Source: an uncultured bacterium
Lineage (GTDB): Bacteria; Planctomycetota; Phycisphaerae; Phycisphaerales; SM1A02
Length of the DNA: 8,631 nt
Assembly: GCA_903914045.1 (NCBI GenBank)
Contig: CAIWNO010000390.1
Span: forward strand, 1 to 8,631
Reading direction: 5' to 3'
Both the position numbers and the translations under genes were made by a program. A model generated the notes under the pieces. That model was not told the DNA's origin. It searched no databases and saw only the letters and a list, made by a program, of their open reading frames with translations. Below, piece by piece: positions 1 to 6,517 of the stretch. How positions within the stretch are numbered: position 1 is the first letter of the stretch; every line of letters starts with the position of its first letter.

Positions 1-114
1 CAAGAATGGCGAGGTGTTGAAAATGTCTCATTTCAATTCCAGATATATACAAAAGCGAGGTTGATTTTAATTTGAATAAGGTAATGCTGAAGCGTTGAAG
101 GTTACACTCCAACA
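1..114 (+). promoter_or_regulatory. Upstream region of the TPR gene, presumed promoter
   Basis: This AT-rich leader precedes the first gene and has no convincing coding content; the frame of the downstream gene is closed by a TGA at 88-90. A TATATA hexamer lies at 44-49 and a TTGATT at 61-66 is followed by TAATGC at 82-87, but neither pair has canonical sigma-70 spacing. A GAAGG at 97-101 could act as a ribosome binding site, although its 13-base distance to the ATG at 115 is long. The region is called a promoter mainly because a gene follows it in the same direction. Confidence 0.25.
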
Positions 115-2550
115 ATGATGTTGTCATTCGCCGCCACATTTCTTGCCTGTGCTCTTGCTGGGGGGCAAGACAATTTGGTTGAACTTGATGCAACCCAAAA
201 GTTGAGTATTGCTTGGAGCCGCGCCGCAATTCAGATGATCTATGCGCCAGTCGAGCCCACGCCAGAAAATTATGCGGGATCTTTGGAGGTGGCTCGGGCC
301 GCAGCCGCCCTTGATCCAAACGAATCCGAAGCATGGCGAATTGTGCTTGAGCTTGCGGATGCCACCAGCGACGGAATTCCTCAAGCGAGGCCGGCGGCAA
401 TCGAGGCCGCTCTTCAGCTTTCAAAACTGGACCCAAATGATTTGGTCATTCGTCTTCTACGATTATCCGATGCGGTGGATCGAAGCGTAACGGCGGAGGA
501 TCGAATTATTTCCTATGAACATTTTTTACAGCCGGCTTCCGTGGCAAAAATTTCTCCGTTGGTGGCAAGTCGTTTGTCGTTTGATTATTCAAACTTGCTT
601 CGACGGCGCGGGGACAAAGAGGCTGCGTTGCAAAAGTTGCGCAATGCCATTGCGTTGGACCCGGCATATCCAGCGGCCACCGCGCGTTTGGCGGCGCATC
701 AAATTGAATCAGCCGCGCCACCAGGAATTATCGCCAATGCTCTTGTGGATGCGATTCTGGCAAATCCATCGGATATCCCGTTGTTAAAAGAGCTGGGGTT
801 GATGTGCCTGCGTGAAGGCTTGTACACCGAGGCCGACTTGATACTTGGCGTGGCATGTCGCGTGGCGAACAAGAATTTTAGAAATGATATTTATGATGGC
901 TTGATCGAGCTGCAAATGTTGGCGCGTTGGGGTTTGGGCAATCACAAACAGTCCGCGGACTTGTATCAAAAGCGCCAGCAACAATTATTGTCAATTCTCC
1001 GTAGGAAGGGCGGAGGCGGGCGCACGGAGGATTCCATTGCCATGCCTTCGACCATGAGTGAGATTTATGCCATGGTGTGCAAGTGTGGTTCATTGCCTGG
1101 TGCCGAAAGCGCGTTTGATGATTCATTGCGGATTATCAATGATGAAATCAAATCCTCCGATGGCAGTCCGGATGTGAAAACGACTTTGATTTTGCGAAAA
1201 ATTTGGCTTGCTTTGGGCATCGCGCCGCAAGTGGACGCCGTTCCACTTTGGATTGAGGAGGTCGAGGCCTTGAGCCCGCTTACCGATCAGGCAAAATTGA
1301 AATTGAATGGTTGGTTGAAATTGCGCGAAGGAAAAGCGGATGAGGCGATCGCTATTTTGCAACCACTAGCCGAACAGAACAACGCCGCGCGGTTTGGTTA
1401 CGCGCTCGCTTTGGCGAAAATTGGAAAATCCAAAGAGGCCGCAAAAGAATTTGTGACAATCACTCGATCCACTCGCGGAGAAGCCATTGGGATGTACGCC
1501 GCGGACCAACTGTTTCAAATTCTGAAAACGCGCCCAAGCGCCAGTGCCGTCGCTTCGGAAATACAAAGCGCCACTGCTCGGCTTCCCAAGAACTTCGCCG
1601 TTTTTGCAAAGGATGAAAGCGAGTTTGTGAATTTAAAAGTGGAGTTTTTGTCCACCACGGCCGCCCCATTTGAATCATTGCCATGCAAGATTGAAGTGAG
1701 CAATATCAGCCCTATTCCTATGGATATCACTCCCGAAGGTCCAATTGATTCTCGCGCCGCCATTCGGTTGGAAGTGGTCAGTGTTGGAACTCCACCACAA
1801 AATTTGGAGCCAATTATTTTCCCTATCAATCGCAAGTTGCAACTCCAGCCCAACGAAACTATGTCCTTTGTTTTAAATATTGCTCGCACGCCCATGGCGA
1901 TAGGTCTTGTGACTCATCCGCTTGATGGAGTGAACTTGCAGATTGAACTTCTGAATAATTTCAAGTTGACGCTTGAAAGTTTATTGCCTGGGTTTTTGGG
2001 ACGAGTGACCTTGAAAAATTCAATTCGGATTTCACCTGTTATTCGCAATACCGCATGGCGCGAGGAGGCGCTTGGAAATATTCGACACTGTGACAAGCCG
2101 GAAGATCTGGTCACTCTTGTTTTATTTGCCTTTGACCTTGCAAGCAGGCGCGGCGAATCAGGCGCCGCAGAGGAAGTGAAAGAAGGCTGGGCCGAGGTCG
2201 AGCGATCTTGGTCTGGTTTGTCGCCAGCGGCTCAGGCGTGGGCACTGATGGTCTTGCCGCGGGAGCCTTTGGATATGACGGAGCCGATCGCAAAAAAAGC
2301 GAAAGAGTCACAAGATGTACGGGTTCAAATGAGCACGTTGTTGCGCTGGGTTGATTCTGAAAACGATGAATTTCTCAACACCATTGCGCGCGGTGGAAAT
2401 CAACAGTTGATCACCGTCGCGGACAGTGTGCGCAGTTGGATTGAGGGCAAAATGCGCGAAGCGTCCAAATTAAATGAATCTTTAGAAGAGGCGGGCATTT
2501 TAGGCGGTGTGATAAAAGCCAGCGATACTGCTCCCGCGAAGCAGCCATGA
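115..2550 (+). CDS. Exported TPR-repeat protein with central beta-sandwich-like segment, function unknown
   Basis: This 811-residue protein is not assignable to a named family. It begins with a short hydrophobic stretch (residues 3-16, ending ALAGGQ) that resembles a signal peptide but lacks the usual positive charge before the core. ATG-ATG at 115 is the only sensible start, because a stop lies in frame at 88. Residues about 50-480 are helical with TPR-like units: residues 52-72 ending AAALDPNE, the clearest at 155-188 (NLLRRRGDKEAALQKLRNAI then LDP), and further ones near 393-421 (LKLREGKADEAIAILQPLAE) and 425-450. Residues about 500-640 look beta-rich (KIEVSN, RLEVVSVG, VTLKNSIRISP), like an Ig/CARDB-type sandwich. 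The C-terminus (645-790) is again helical. TPR proteins usually scaffold protein complexes, so an extracytoplasmic scaffold or assembly role is inferred. No catalytic motif is visible. Confidence 0.8.
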   Translation: MMLSFAATFLACALAGGQDNLVELDATQKLSIAWSRAAIQMIYAPVEPTPENYAGSLEVARAAAALDPNESEAWRIVLELADATSDGIPQARPAAIEAALQLSKLDPNDLVIRLLRLSDAVDRSVTAEDRIISYEHFLQPASVAKISPLVASRLSFDYSNLLRRRGDKEAALQKLRNAIALDPAYPAATARLAAHQIESAAPPGIIANALVDAILANPSDIPLLKELGLMCLREGLYTEADLILGVACRVANKNFRNDIYDGLIELQMLARWGLGNHKQSADLYQKRQQQLLSILRRKGGGGRTEDSIAMPSTMSEIYAMVCKCGSLPGAESAFDDSLRIINDEIKSSDGSPDVKTTLILRKIWLALGIAPQVDAVPLWIEEVEALSPLTDQAKLKLNGWLKLREGKADEAIAILQPLAEQNNAARFGYALALAKIGKSKEAAKEFVTITRSTRGEAIGMYAADQLFQILKTRPSASAVASEIQSATARLPKNFAVFAKDESEFVNLKVEFLSTTAAPFESLPCKIEVSNISPIPMDITPEGPIDSRAAIRLEVVSVGTPPQNLEPIIFPINRKLQLQPNETMSFVLNIARTPMAIGLVTHPLDGVNLQIELLNNFKLTLESLLPGFLGRVTLKNSIRISPVIRNTAWREEALGNIRHCDKPEDLVTLVLFAFDLASRRGESGAAEEVKEGWAEVERSWSGLSPAAQAWALMVLPREPLDMTEPIAKKAKESQDVRVQMSTLLRWVDSENDEFLNTIARGGNQQLITVADSVRSWIEGKMREASKLNESLEEAGILGGVIKASDTAPAKQP

Positions 2551-2557
2551 TTTATTT
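2528..2557 (+). terminator. Weak terminator-like hairpin at the end of the TPR gene
   Basis: CTGCT (2528-2532) pairs with AGCAG (2540-2544) around a 7-base loop, and a T-rich stretch TTTATTT follows at 2551-2557. The hairpin lies inside the last codons of the TPR gene, and the T-rich part lies in the end of the convergent gene. The stem is only 5 bp, so this is a weak candidate. On the opposite strand no T-run follows the stem. Confidence 0.28.
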
Positions 2558-3484
2558 CTGAAGCATTTCATTTGCGTAGACGAATGTGTTTGAGTCAACA
2601 ACGCGAGTGCTGATATGTGTGCGCAGACGCTTATGCAACATGGGCCATGCGGCAAGCCCGGCTGGAATGAAGAAAATAATTTCCGCCACCCGGCCAAGTA
2701 GTTCCGCCGCAAGCGCGTCGGCCAGCGGCACGCCCGCGATCAGCGGCGCCAAGAAGCCAACGCTCCATTCGCGAACGCCAATTCCATTTCCAATAAATGG
2801 AATAGTGTTGGCCGCGTTGGCAACACAGGCCAGCGCAAGCGCGGCCGGCGCGTCAATGGGTTGTCCAATCAATTGAAATGCAATGTGAATGCGCAGTCCC
2901 CACGCGCATGTTTCCAAAACGCGCACAAAAAATGCCGCCGCAAATTGGCGCGCCGTGGTCGTGCGCAAAAATGGAACAAGCACAATGGGTGAAAACGCCG
3001 CGGCGATCCATGACAAATGTGCCGCGTTTGTCAGCAACAGTCCCGCGCCAATCCATAGCGCCGCAATTCCAGTGAGGGCGGTGGATTGAATGGCAATCAA
3101 CACGCTAATGGCGACGGCTATGCCATGCACTTGGTGGTGAAACGCAATGCGACCAATGAGCCCAGGTTGCAGCGGAACAAAATTGCCAAGAGTGCTGGCG
3201 CAAATCAGCGCCAGCATTTCGCGAAATTGAACGCGGATTGGCGGGCGAGTTCGATTCGTTAGAACCAGCATGCACAACGTTGTGCACAATGTGATCACCG
3301 CCACGCAACCAAGCAACGCCGCAAAAAGAAGTGGCGATGCGTGCCGCAGATGTTGCCACGCTTGGCTTGCAAGAGTGCCGCTGCGCGCGATGGTCCACAG
3401 CGAGGCGGCCAGCAGGGCCAACCCAACAAACAAGCCAAGTCGTTTGAATTGGCGGCGTTGGTTGGTTTGCAACAGTTGATCCAT
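2552..3484 (-). CDS. Multi-pass membrane protein, LPG synthase TM / UPF0104 (flippase-like) family
   Basis: This 310-residue integral membrane protein has about seven or eight hydrophobic segments: roughly residues 16-33, 52-75, 90-108, 121-151, 157-173, 213-231, 242-260 and 265-283. Family-like hallmarks are GNFVPLQPGLIGR (100-112) and the glycine-rich IGNGIGVREW (231-240), which resembles the GGxGVRE signature of the lysylphosphatidylglycerol synthase transmembrane family (PF03706). It lacks the C-terminal cytosolic aminoacyl-transfer domain of MprF, so lysyl-PG synthesis is unlikely. Stand-alone members are often proposed to move or modify lipid-linked substrates, and the substrate here is unknown. 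Its ATG shares one base with the pyrE stop (TAATG at 3486-3482), which suggests translational coupling and one transcript. The short charged C-terminal tail (284-310) should be cytosolic or periplasmic depending on topology. Confidence 0.68.
   Translation of the reverse strand: MDQLLQTNQRRQFKRLGLFVGLALLAASLWTIARSGTLASQAWQHLRHASPLLFAALLGCVAVITLCTTLCMLVLTNRTRPPIRVQFREMLALICASTLGNFVPLQPGLIGRIAFHHQVHGIAVAISVLIAIQSTALTGIAALWIGAGLLLTNAAHLSWIAAAFSPIVLVPFLRTTTARQFAAAFFVRVLETCAWGLRIHIAFQLIGQPIDAPAALALACVANAANTIPFIGNGIGVREWSVGFLAPLIAGVPLADALAAELLGRVAEIIFFIPAGLAAWPMLHKRLRTHISTRVVDSNTFVYANEMLQK
2781..2803. repeat. Perfect 9-bp inverted repeat inside the membrane-protein gene
   Basis: ATTCCATTT (2781-2789) and AAATGGAAT (2795-2803) are exact reverse complements separated by CCAAT. 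The repeat falls on the codons of the conserved IPFIGNGIG segment, so it may be a by-product of repeated Ile/Gly/Asn/Phe codons. It would form a hairpin in the mRNA. Confidence 0.6.
3271..3286. repeat. Perfect 16-bp palindrome inside the membrane-protein gene
   Basis: TGCACAACGTTGTGCA reads identically on both strands. A second, overlapping 10-bp palindrome TTGTGCACAA occupies 3280-3289, giving three half-sites of TGCACAA type in 19 bp. In the protein it encodes a short internal repeat (TLCTTLC, about residues 65-71), which offers a coding explanation. Confidence 0.65.
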
Positions 3485-4029
3485 TACGAAGTGGTCGTGG
3501 CGGAATCTGGAATAATTCCCAAGTCTTTCACCGTGAAGAGCGAGTCAAACGCAATACCCGCGGCCTGGATATTTTCGCGCGCGCCCTCCATGCGGTCGAT
3601 CACGCTGATGATGGCCGTGACTTGCGCGCCGCCCTCGCGCAAAACCTTGGCGGCCTCAAGCGCTTGCCCGCCGGTGGTGGCCACATCCTCCACAATCATC
3701 ACGCGGTCGCCACGCTCCAACTTGCCTTCAAGTTGTTTGGCGGTTCCATATTCTTTTTTCTGATTGCGAATGAACACGCATGGCAAACCACTGGCCATGC
3801 TGGCGGCGGACACCAGTGGAATGCCGCCCAACTCCGCGCCCGCCAAGCGCGTGGTGCCAGCGGGAACGCGCGCCGCGAACAGCGCGCCAAGTTCGCGCAA
3901 AATTTCCGGCCGCGTGCTGAACAGATATTTGTCCAGGTAATAGTGGCTTACTTTTCCGCTGCGCAACGTGAAGGTTCCGCGCAACATGGCAACTTTGGCA
4001 ATTTCGACGGCAAGTGTGGTGCGATCCAT
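3484..4029 (-). CDS. pyrE: Orotate phosphoribosyltransferase
   Basis: PyrE converts orotate and PRPP to orotidine 5'-phosphate plus pyrophosphate, the penultimate step of UMP synthesis, in the cytosol. The 181-residue product has the usual length for short bacterial forms. The PRPP-binding signature is clear at residues 111-123 (MIVEDVATTGGQA). The early TFTLRSGKVSHYYLDKY (19-35) and the mobile-loop region FIRNQKKEYG (86-95) followed by QLEGKL match the family. I chose the ATG at 4029 (MDRTTLAVEIAK); a GTG two codons upstream (4035) would add only Met-Asp, and neither has a visible Shine-Dalgarno sequence. The gene is divergent from the GH57 gene. It overlaps the downstream membrane-protein gene by one base. 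No other pyrimidine gene is in the window. Confidence 0.95.
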   Translation of the reverse strand: MDRTTLAVEIAKVAMLRGTFTLRSGKVSHYYLDKYLFSTRPEILRELGALFAARVPAGTTRLAGAELGGIPLVSAASMASGLPCVFIRNQKKEYGTAKQLEGKLERGDRVMIVEDVATTGGQALEAAKVLREGGAQVTAIISVIDRMEGARENIQAAGIAFDSLFTVKDLGIIPDSATTTS

Positions 4030-4069
4030 GTCCACAGAATAGTGGATTGGTCTTCACAATTTCGTCGCC

Positions 4070-4090
4070 AAAAACGCTTTGGCGCAAGCG
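4070..4090 (-). terminator. Terminator-like hairpin with T5 tract upstream of pyrE
   Basis: Read on the minus strand, CGCTT (4090-4086), loop GCGCCA, AAGCG (4079-4075) is followed at once by TTTTT (4074-4070). Two further G-U pairs could extend the stem if the T-tract start takes part. The element ends about 40 bases before the pyrE start. It could be an attenuator in a pyrE leader, or a terminator stopping leftward transcription that runs antisense through the GH57 gene. Only 39 bases separate it from the GH57 GTG, so a pyrE promoter upstream of it would have to lie there or within GH57. Confidence 0.42.
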
Positions 4091-4129
4091 CCGTGCGCGC
4101 TTAAGAATTGCAACTACACTCTGACCCCT

Positions 4130-5341
4130 GTGGCAAGCGTCGTCTTTTATTTCCAAGTGCATCAGCCGTTTCGGTTGCGCCGCTACTCCGTGTTTGACAC
4201 AGATCCGTTTTACTTTGACGCCGAGGCCAACGGAACCATTTTGCAGAAGGTGGCCAACAAGTGCTATCGCCCAACTACGGAAAAAATTCTCGACTTGGTC
4301 AAGCGCCACGAGAATCGCTTTCGTGTGAGCTACTCCATTAGTGGCGTGGCGTTGCAGCAATTTGAGCAGTGGGCGCCCGACTTGATCGATTTGTTCAAGC
4401 GTCTGGCCGACACCGGCGCGTGTGAATTCTTGGCGGAGACCAGCCATCACTCGCTGAGTTTTTTATTCAGCCGCAAGGAGTTTGAGGAGCAGGTTGCTAT
4501 TCAAGAAGCCATGATTGAGCGGCTCTTTGGCCAGAAGCCAAAAGTGTTCCGCAATACGGAGTTGATTTATTCCAATGAAGTTGGCGGGCATATCGCATGG
4601 ATGGGCCGTCATAAGGCCGTGGTATGCGAGGGCGTTGATCGACTGCTTGGATTTCGTAATCCAAACTATCTCTATGCGGTTCCTGGAAATGGTTTTCCAA
4701 AAGGCCGGCCGCCCATGCCGTTGCTGTTGAAAAATTACCGCTTAAGCGACGACATTGCGTTTCGTTTCAGCAATCGTGATTGGAAAGATTGGCCGCTTTC
4801 CGCCGAGAAATTCGCGGGTTGGGTGAATCAAATCAACGGCGACGGAAATTTGTGCAACTTGTTCATGGACTATGAAACATTTGGCGAGCATCAATGGGCC
4901 GAGACTGGCATCTTTGATTTTCTTGACGCCATGCCAAAATATATTTTTGATGTGAACCCTGGGCAGAATGAATTCTTGACCGTGTCGCAGGCTGTTGAGA
5001 AGTATCGACCCGTTGGTGAATACGATGTGCCCAAGCCAATTTCGTGGGCCGACATGGAGCGCGATTTGTCGGCGTGGCTTGGCAATCCGTTGCAGGACAA
5101 CGCGGTGGAGGAGTTGTATCGGCTTGAACCCGCGGTGCGCGACAAGCATTTGAAGGGCGACCCATACATTCTGGAGGATTGGCGCAAGCTGACCACCAGC
5201 GACCACTTGTACTACATGTGCACCAAGTATTGGTCCGACGGCGACGTGCACAAATATTTCTCGCCCTATGACAGTCCATACGACGCGTACATTAATTTTA
5301 TGAATGTGCTGGACAACTTGCGCACGCGCGCGGGTGCGTGA
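4130..5341 (+). CDS. Glycoside hydrolase family 57, alpha-amylase-like
   Basis: GH57 enzymes are retaining alpha-glucan hydrolases or transferases with a (beta/alpha)7 barrel. The product is 403 residues from the GTG at 4130, which I prefer because it gives the family-typical N-terminus MASVVFYFQVHQPFRLRRY; a TTG at 4079 would add 17 atypical residues. Conserved regions in order are HQP (residues 11-13), FRNTELIYSNEVG, whose Glu144 matches the expected catalytic nucleophile, and MDYETFGEHQW, whose Asp247 matches the general acid. Both key residues are present, so the enzyme looks intact. It most resembles the archaeal and bacterial MJ1611-like branch, whose exact substrate is poorly settled. 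No signal peptide is seen, so it is probably cytoplasmic and may process glycogen-like glucan. No Shine-Dalgarno sequence is evident. It ends 13 bp from the convergent epimerase gene. Confidence 0.88.
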   Translation: MASVVFYFQVHQPFRLRRYSVFDTDPFYFDAEANGTILQKVANKCYRPTTEKILDLVKRHENRFRVSYSISGVALQQFEQWAPDLIDLFKRLADTGACEFLAETSHHSLSFLFSRKEFEEQVAIQEAMIERLFGQKPKVFRNTELIYSNEVGGHIAWMGRHKAVVCEGVDRLLGFRNPNYLYAVPGNGFPKGRPPMPLLLKNYRLSDDIAFRFSNRDWKDWPLSAEKFAGWVNQINGDGNLCNLFMDYETFGEHQWAETGIFDFLDAMPKYIFDVNPGQNEFLTVSQAVEKYRPVGEYDVPKPISWADMERDLSAWLGNPLQDNAVEELYRLEPAVRDKHLKGDPYILEDWRKLTTSDHLYYMCTKYWSDGDVHKYFSPYDSPYDAYINFMNVLDNLRTRAGA

Positions 5342-5354
5342 TGTCGTTGCGCGC
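5326..5354. terminator. Possible bidirectional stem at the GH57/epimerase convergent junction
   Basis: GCGCGC occurs within 5326-5332 and again at 5349-5354. Because it is self-complementary, the two copies can pair around a loop of about 16 bases that contains the GH57 stop codon. A smaller nested option pairs CGCAC (5321-5325) with GTGCG (5334-5338). No T-tract follows on either strand, so intrinsic termination is doubtful; this is simply the only structure available between the two stops. Confidence 0.22.
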
Positions 5355-6362
5355 TTACGCCTTGTAATAGTCGCGGTACCACTTCACAAAATTCGCCACG
5401 CCAATGTCAATCGTGGTGGAGGGTTGATAGTTCATGTCGCGCGCCAAGTCGGTGGTGTCGGCGAATGTGTCGGGCACATCGCCTAGTTGCAGCGGCAGCA
5501 TTTCCGTCTGGGCTTTTTTGCCCAGGCATTGCTCCAACACTTCGATGTAGCGCAGAAGTTGTACGGGCCGAGAGCAACCAATGTTGTACAAGCGCCACGG
5601 CGCGCTACTGCTTGCCATGTCGGGCTTGGCCGCGTTGAATGTTGCGTCCGCAGTTGCAATGCGATCGGCGGCCGCAATCACGCCGCGCGCAATGTCCTCA
5701 ACATAGGTGAAGTCGCGCGTGTGCTTGCCGTGGTTGAACAAGCGAATGGGTTCGCCCGCAAGAATGGCCTTGGTGAAAAGAAACAGCGCCATGTCGGGGC
5801 GACCCCACGGACCATACACCGTGAAGAAACGCAGGCCAGTGGTGGGCATGCCAAAAATGTGGCTGTATGAATGCGCCATGAGTTCGTTGGCGCGCTTGGT
5901 GGCGGCGTAAAAAGTCATTGGATGATCGGCGCTGTGGTGCGGCGAAAATGGTTGCGTGGTGTTCAGGCCGTACACAGAACTTGTGCTGGCGTAGACCAAG
6001 TGCGCCACTTTGCCGTGGCGGCAACCTTCAAGAATGTTGGTCATGCCAACCAGATTGCTTTGCGTGTACGCCATGGGATTCTCAATGGAGTAGCGCACGC
6101 CGGCCTGCGCCGCCAAATGAATCACGCGGTCGAATTTGTTTTGGGCGAATAGGGATTTCATTGCATCCGTGTCGCACAAATCCACTTGCGTAAATGTGAA
6201 ATGGTCGCGCGCTTGCAGTCGCGCCAGGCGCGCTTGCTTGAGCGTGGGGTCGTAATAGTTGTTCATGTTGTCTAGGCCAACAACGTGGTCGCCTCGGTCA
6301 AGTAATTGATGCGCGGTGAATGAACCAATAAATCCCGCGGCGCCGGTGACAAGAATATTCAT
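5355..6362 (-). CDS. NAD-dependent sugar epimerase, UDP-glucuronate 4-epimerase-like
   Basis: This 335-residue extended short-chain dehydrogenase/reductase inverts C4 of a nucleotide sugar through a 4-keto intermediate, probably UDP-glucuronate to UDP-galacturonate. The Rossmann fingerprint GAAGFIG (residues 7-13) binds NAD. The catalytic set is complete: Ser/Thr in ASTSSVYG (125-132) and Tyr152-x3-Lys156 in FYAATKRANE. LAAQAGVRYSIENP (83-96), TVYGPWGRPDMA (181-192) and GDVPDTFADT (294-303) are characteristic of the UDP-GlcA 4-epimerase branch (CapI/LpsL type) rather than GalE. Specificity from sequence alone is uncertain. It is cytosolic, with no signal peptide or membrane segment. It lies downstream of a GT4 gene after a 141-bp gap that may hold its own promoter. 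No Shine-Dalgarno sequence precedes the ATG. Confidence 0.9.
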   Translation of the reverse strand: MNILVTGAAGFIGSFTAHQLLDRGDHVVGLDNMNNYYDPTLKQARLARLQARDHFTFTQVDLCDTDAMKSLFAQNKFDRVIHLAAQAGVRYSIENPMAYTQSNLVGMTNILEGCRHGKVAHLVYASTSSVYGLNTTQPFSPHHSADHPMTFYAATKRANELMAHSYSHIFGMPTTGLRFFTVYGPWGRPDMALFLFTKAILAGEPIRLFNHGKHTRDFTYVEDIARGVIAAADRIATADATFNAAKPDMASSSAPWRLYNIGCSRPVQLLRYIEVLEQCLGKKAQTEMLPLQLGDVPDTFADTTDLARDMNYQPSTTIDIGVANFVKWYRDYYKA

Positions 6363-6406
6363 GCGCGCATTCTATTGATTCATGAATGACGCAACGCGGT
6401 GCGTGT

Positions 6407-6484
6407 GCATGCAATTTGAATACAAAAGTCACGCGCAAATTCAAGTCAATGGCTGCAATACATGCAATTGATTGCAATGCATGC
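6407..6484. promoter_or_regulatory. Dyad- and repeat-rich operator-like region before the epimerase gene
   Basis: CATGCAATT occurs twice in the same orientation (6408-6416 and 6461-6469). The second copy overlaps an interrupted palindrome TGCAAT-TG-ATTGCA (6463-6476), which abuts another, ATGCAT (6477-6482). GCATGC palindromes occur at 6407-6412 and 6479-6484. The two direct repeats bracket the candidate promoter, an arrangement seen for transcription factor sites. No regulator can be named. Confidence 0.35.
6420..6449 (-). promoter_or_regulatory. Candidate promoter of the epimerase gene
   Basis: On the minus strand TTGACT (6449-6444) matches the sigma-70 -35 consensus at five of six positions. 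It is followed after 18 bases by TTGTAT (6425-6420), a poor -10 match. The ATG is about 55 bases further on. The 141-bp gap is the largest fully internal one in the window, which supports a promoter here, but the -10 is weak. Confidence 0.3.
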
Positions 6485-6493
6485 GGTTCGCGG

Positions 6494-6517
6494 CCATGCG
6501 CGCTTAGGCGCGCGTGG
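6494..6517 (-). terminator. GC-rich hairpin holding the GT4 stop codon in its loop
   Basis: GCGCGC (6513-6508 on the minus strand) pairs with GCGCGC (6503-6498) around the 4-base loop CTAA, which contains the TAA stop of the glycosyltransferase. Beyond one mismatch, CCA and TGG add three more pairs. No T-tract follows, so it may act in 3'-end protection or pausing rather than as a classical intrinsic terminator. Confidence 0.4.

Noticed and set aside
23..64. 13-codon ORF upstream of the TPR gene
   Set aside because: It has no ribosome binding site, no overlap with the next gene and no distinctive sequence; ORFs this short are expected by chance.
115..165. Lipoprotein signal in the TPR protein (Cys12)
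   Set aside because: The residues before Cys are Phe-Leu-Ala; Phe at -3 is not a usual lipobox residue and there is no positive n-region.
3744..3773. Asn89 and Tyr94 in the PyrE mobile loop where enteric enzymes have Lys and His
   Set aside because: Other bacterial PyrE proteins vary at these positions, and the key Arg and the second Lys are kept, so inactivity is not indicated.
4079..4129. TTG at 4079 as the start of the GH57 gene
   Set aside because: It would add 17 residues unlike the family and overlap the hairpin region; the GTG at 4130 gives the typical FYFQVHQP N-terminus.
3728..4450. 240-codon open frame on the minus strand across pyrE and GH57
   Set aside because: It overlaps two well-supported genes in other frames or strands and shows no domain pattern.
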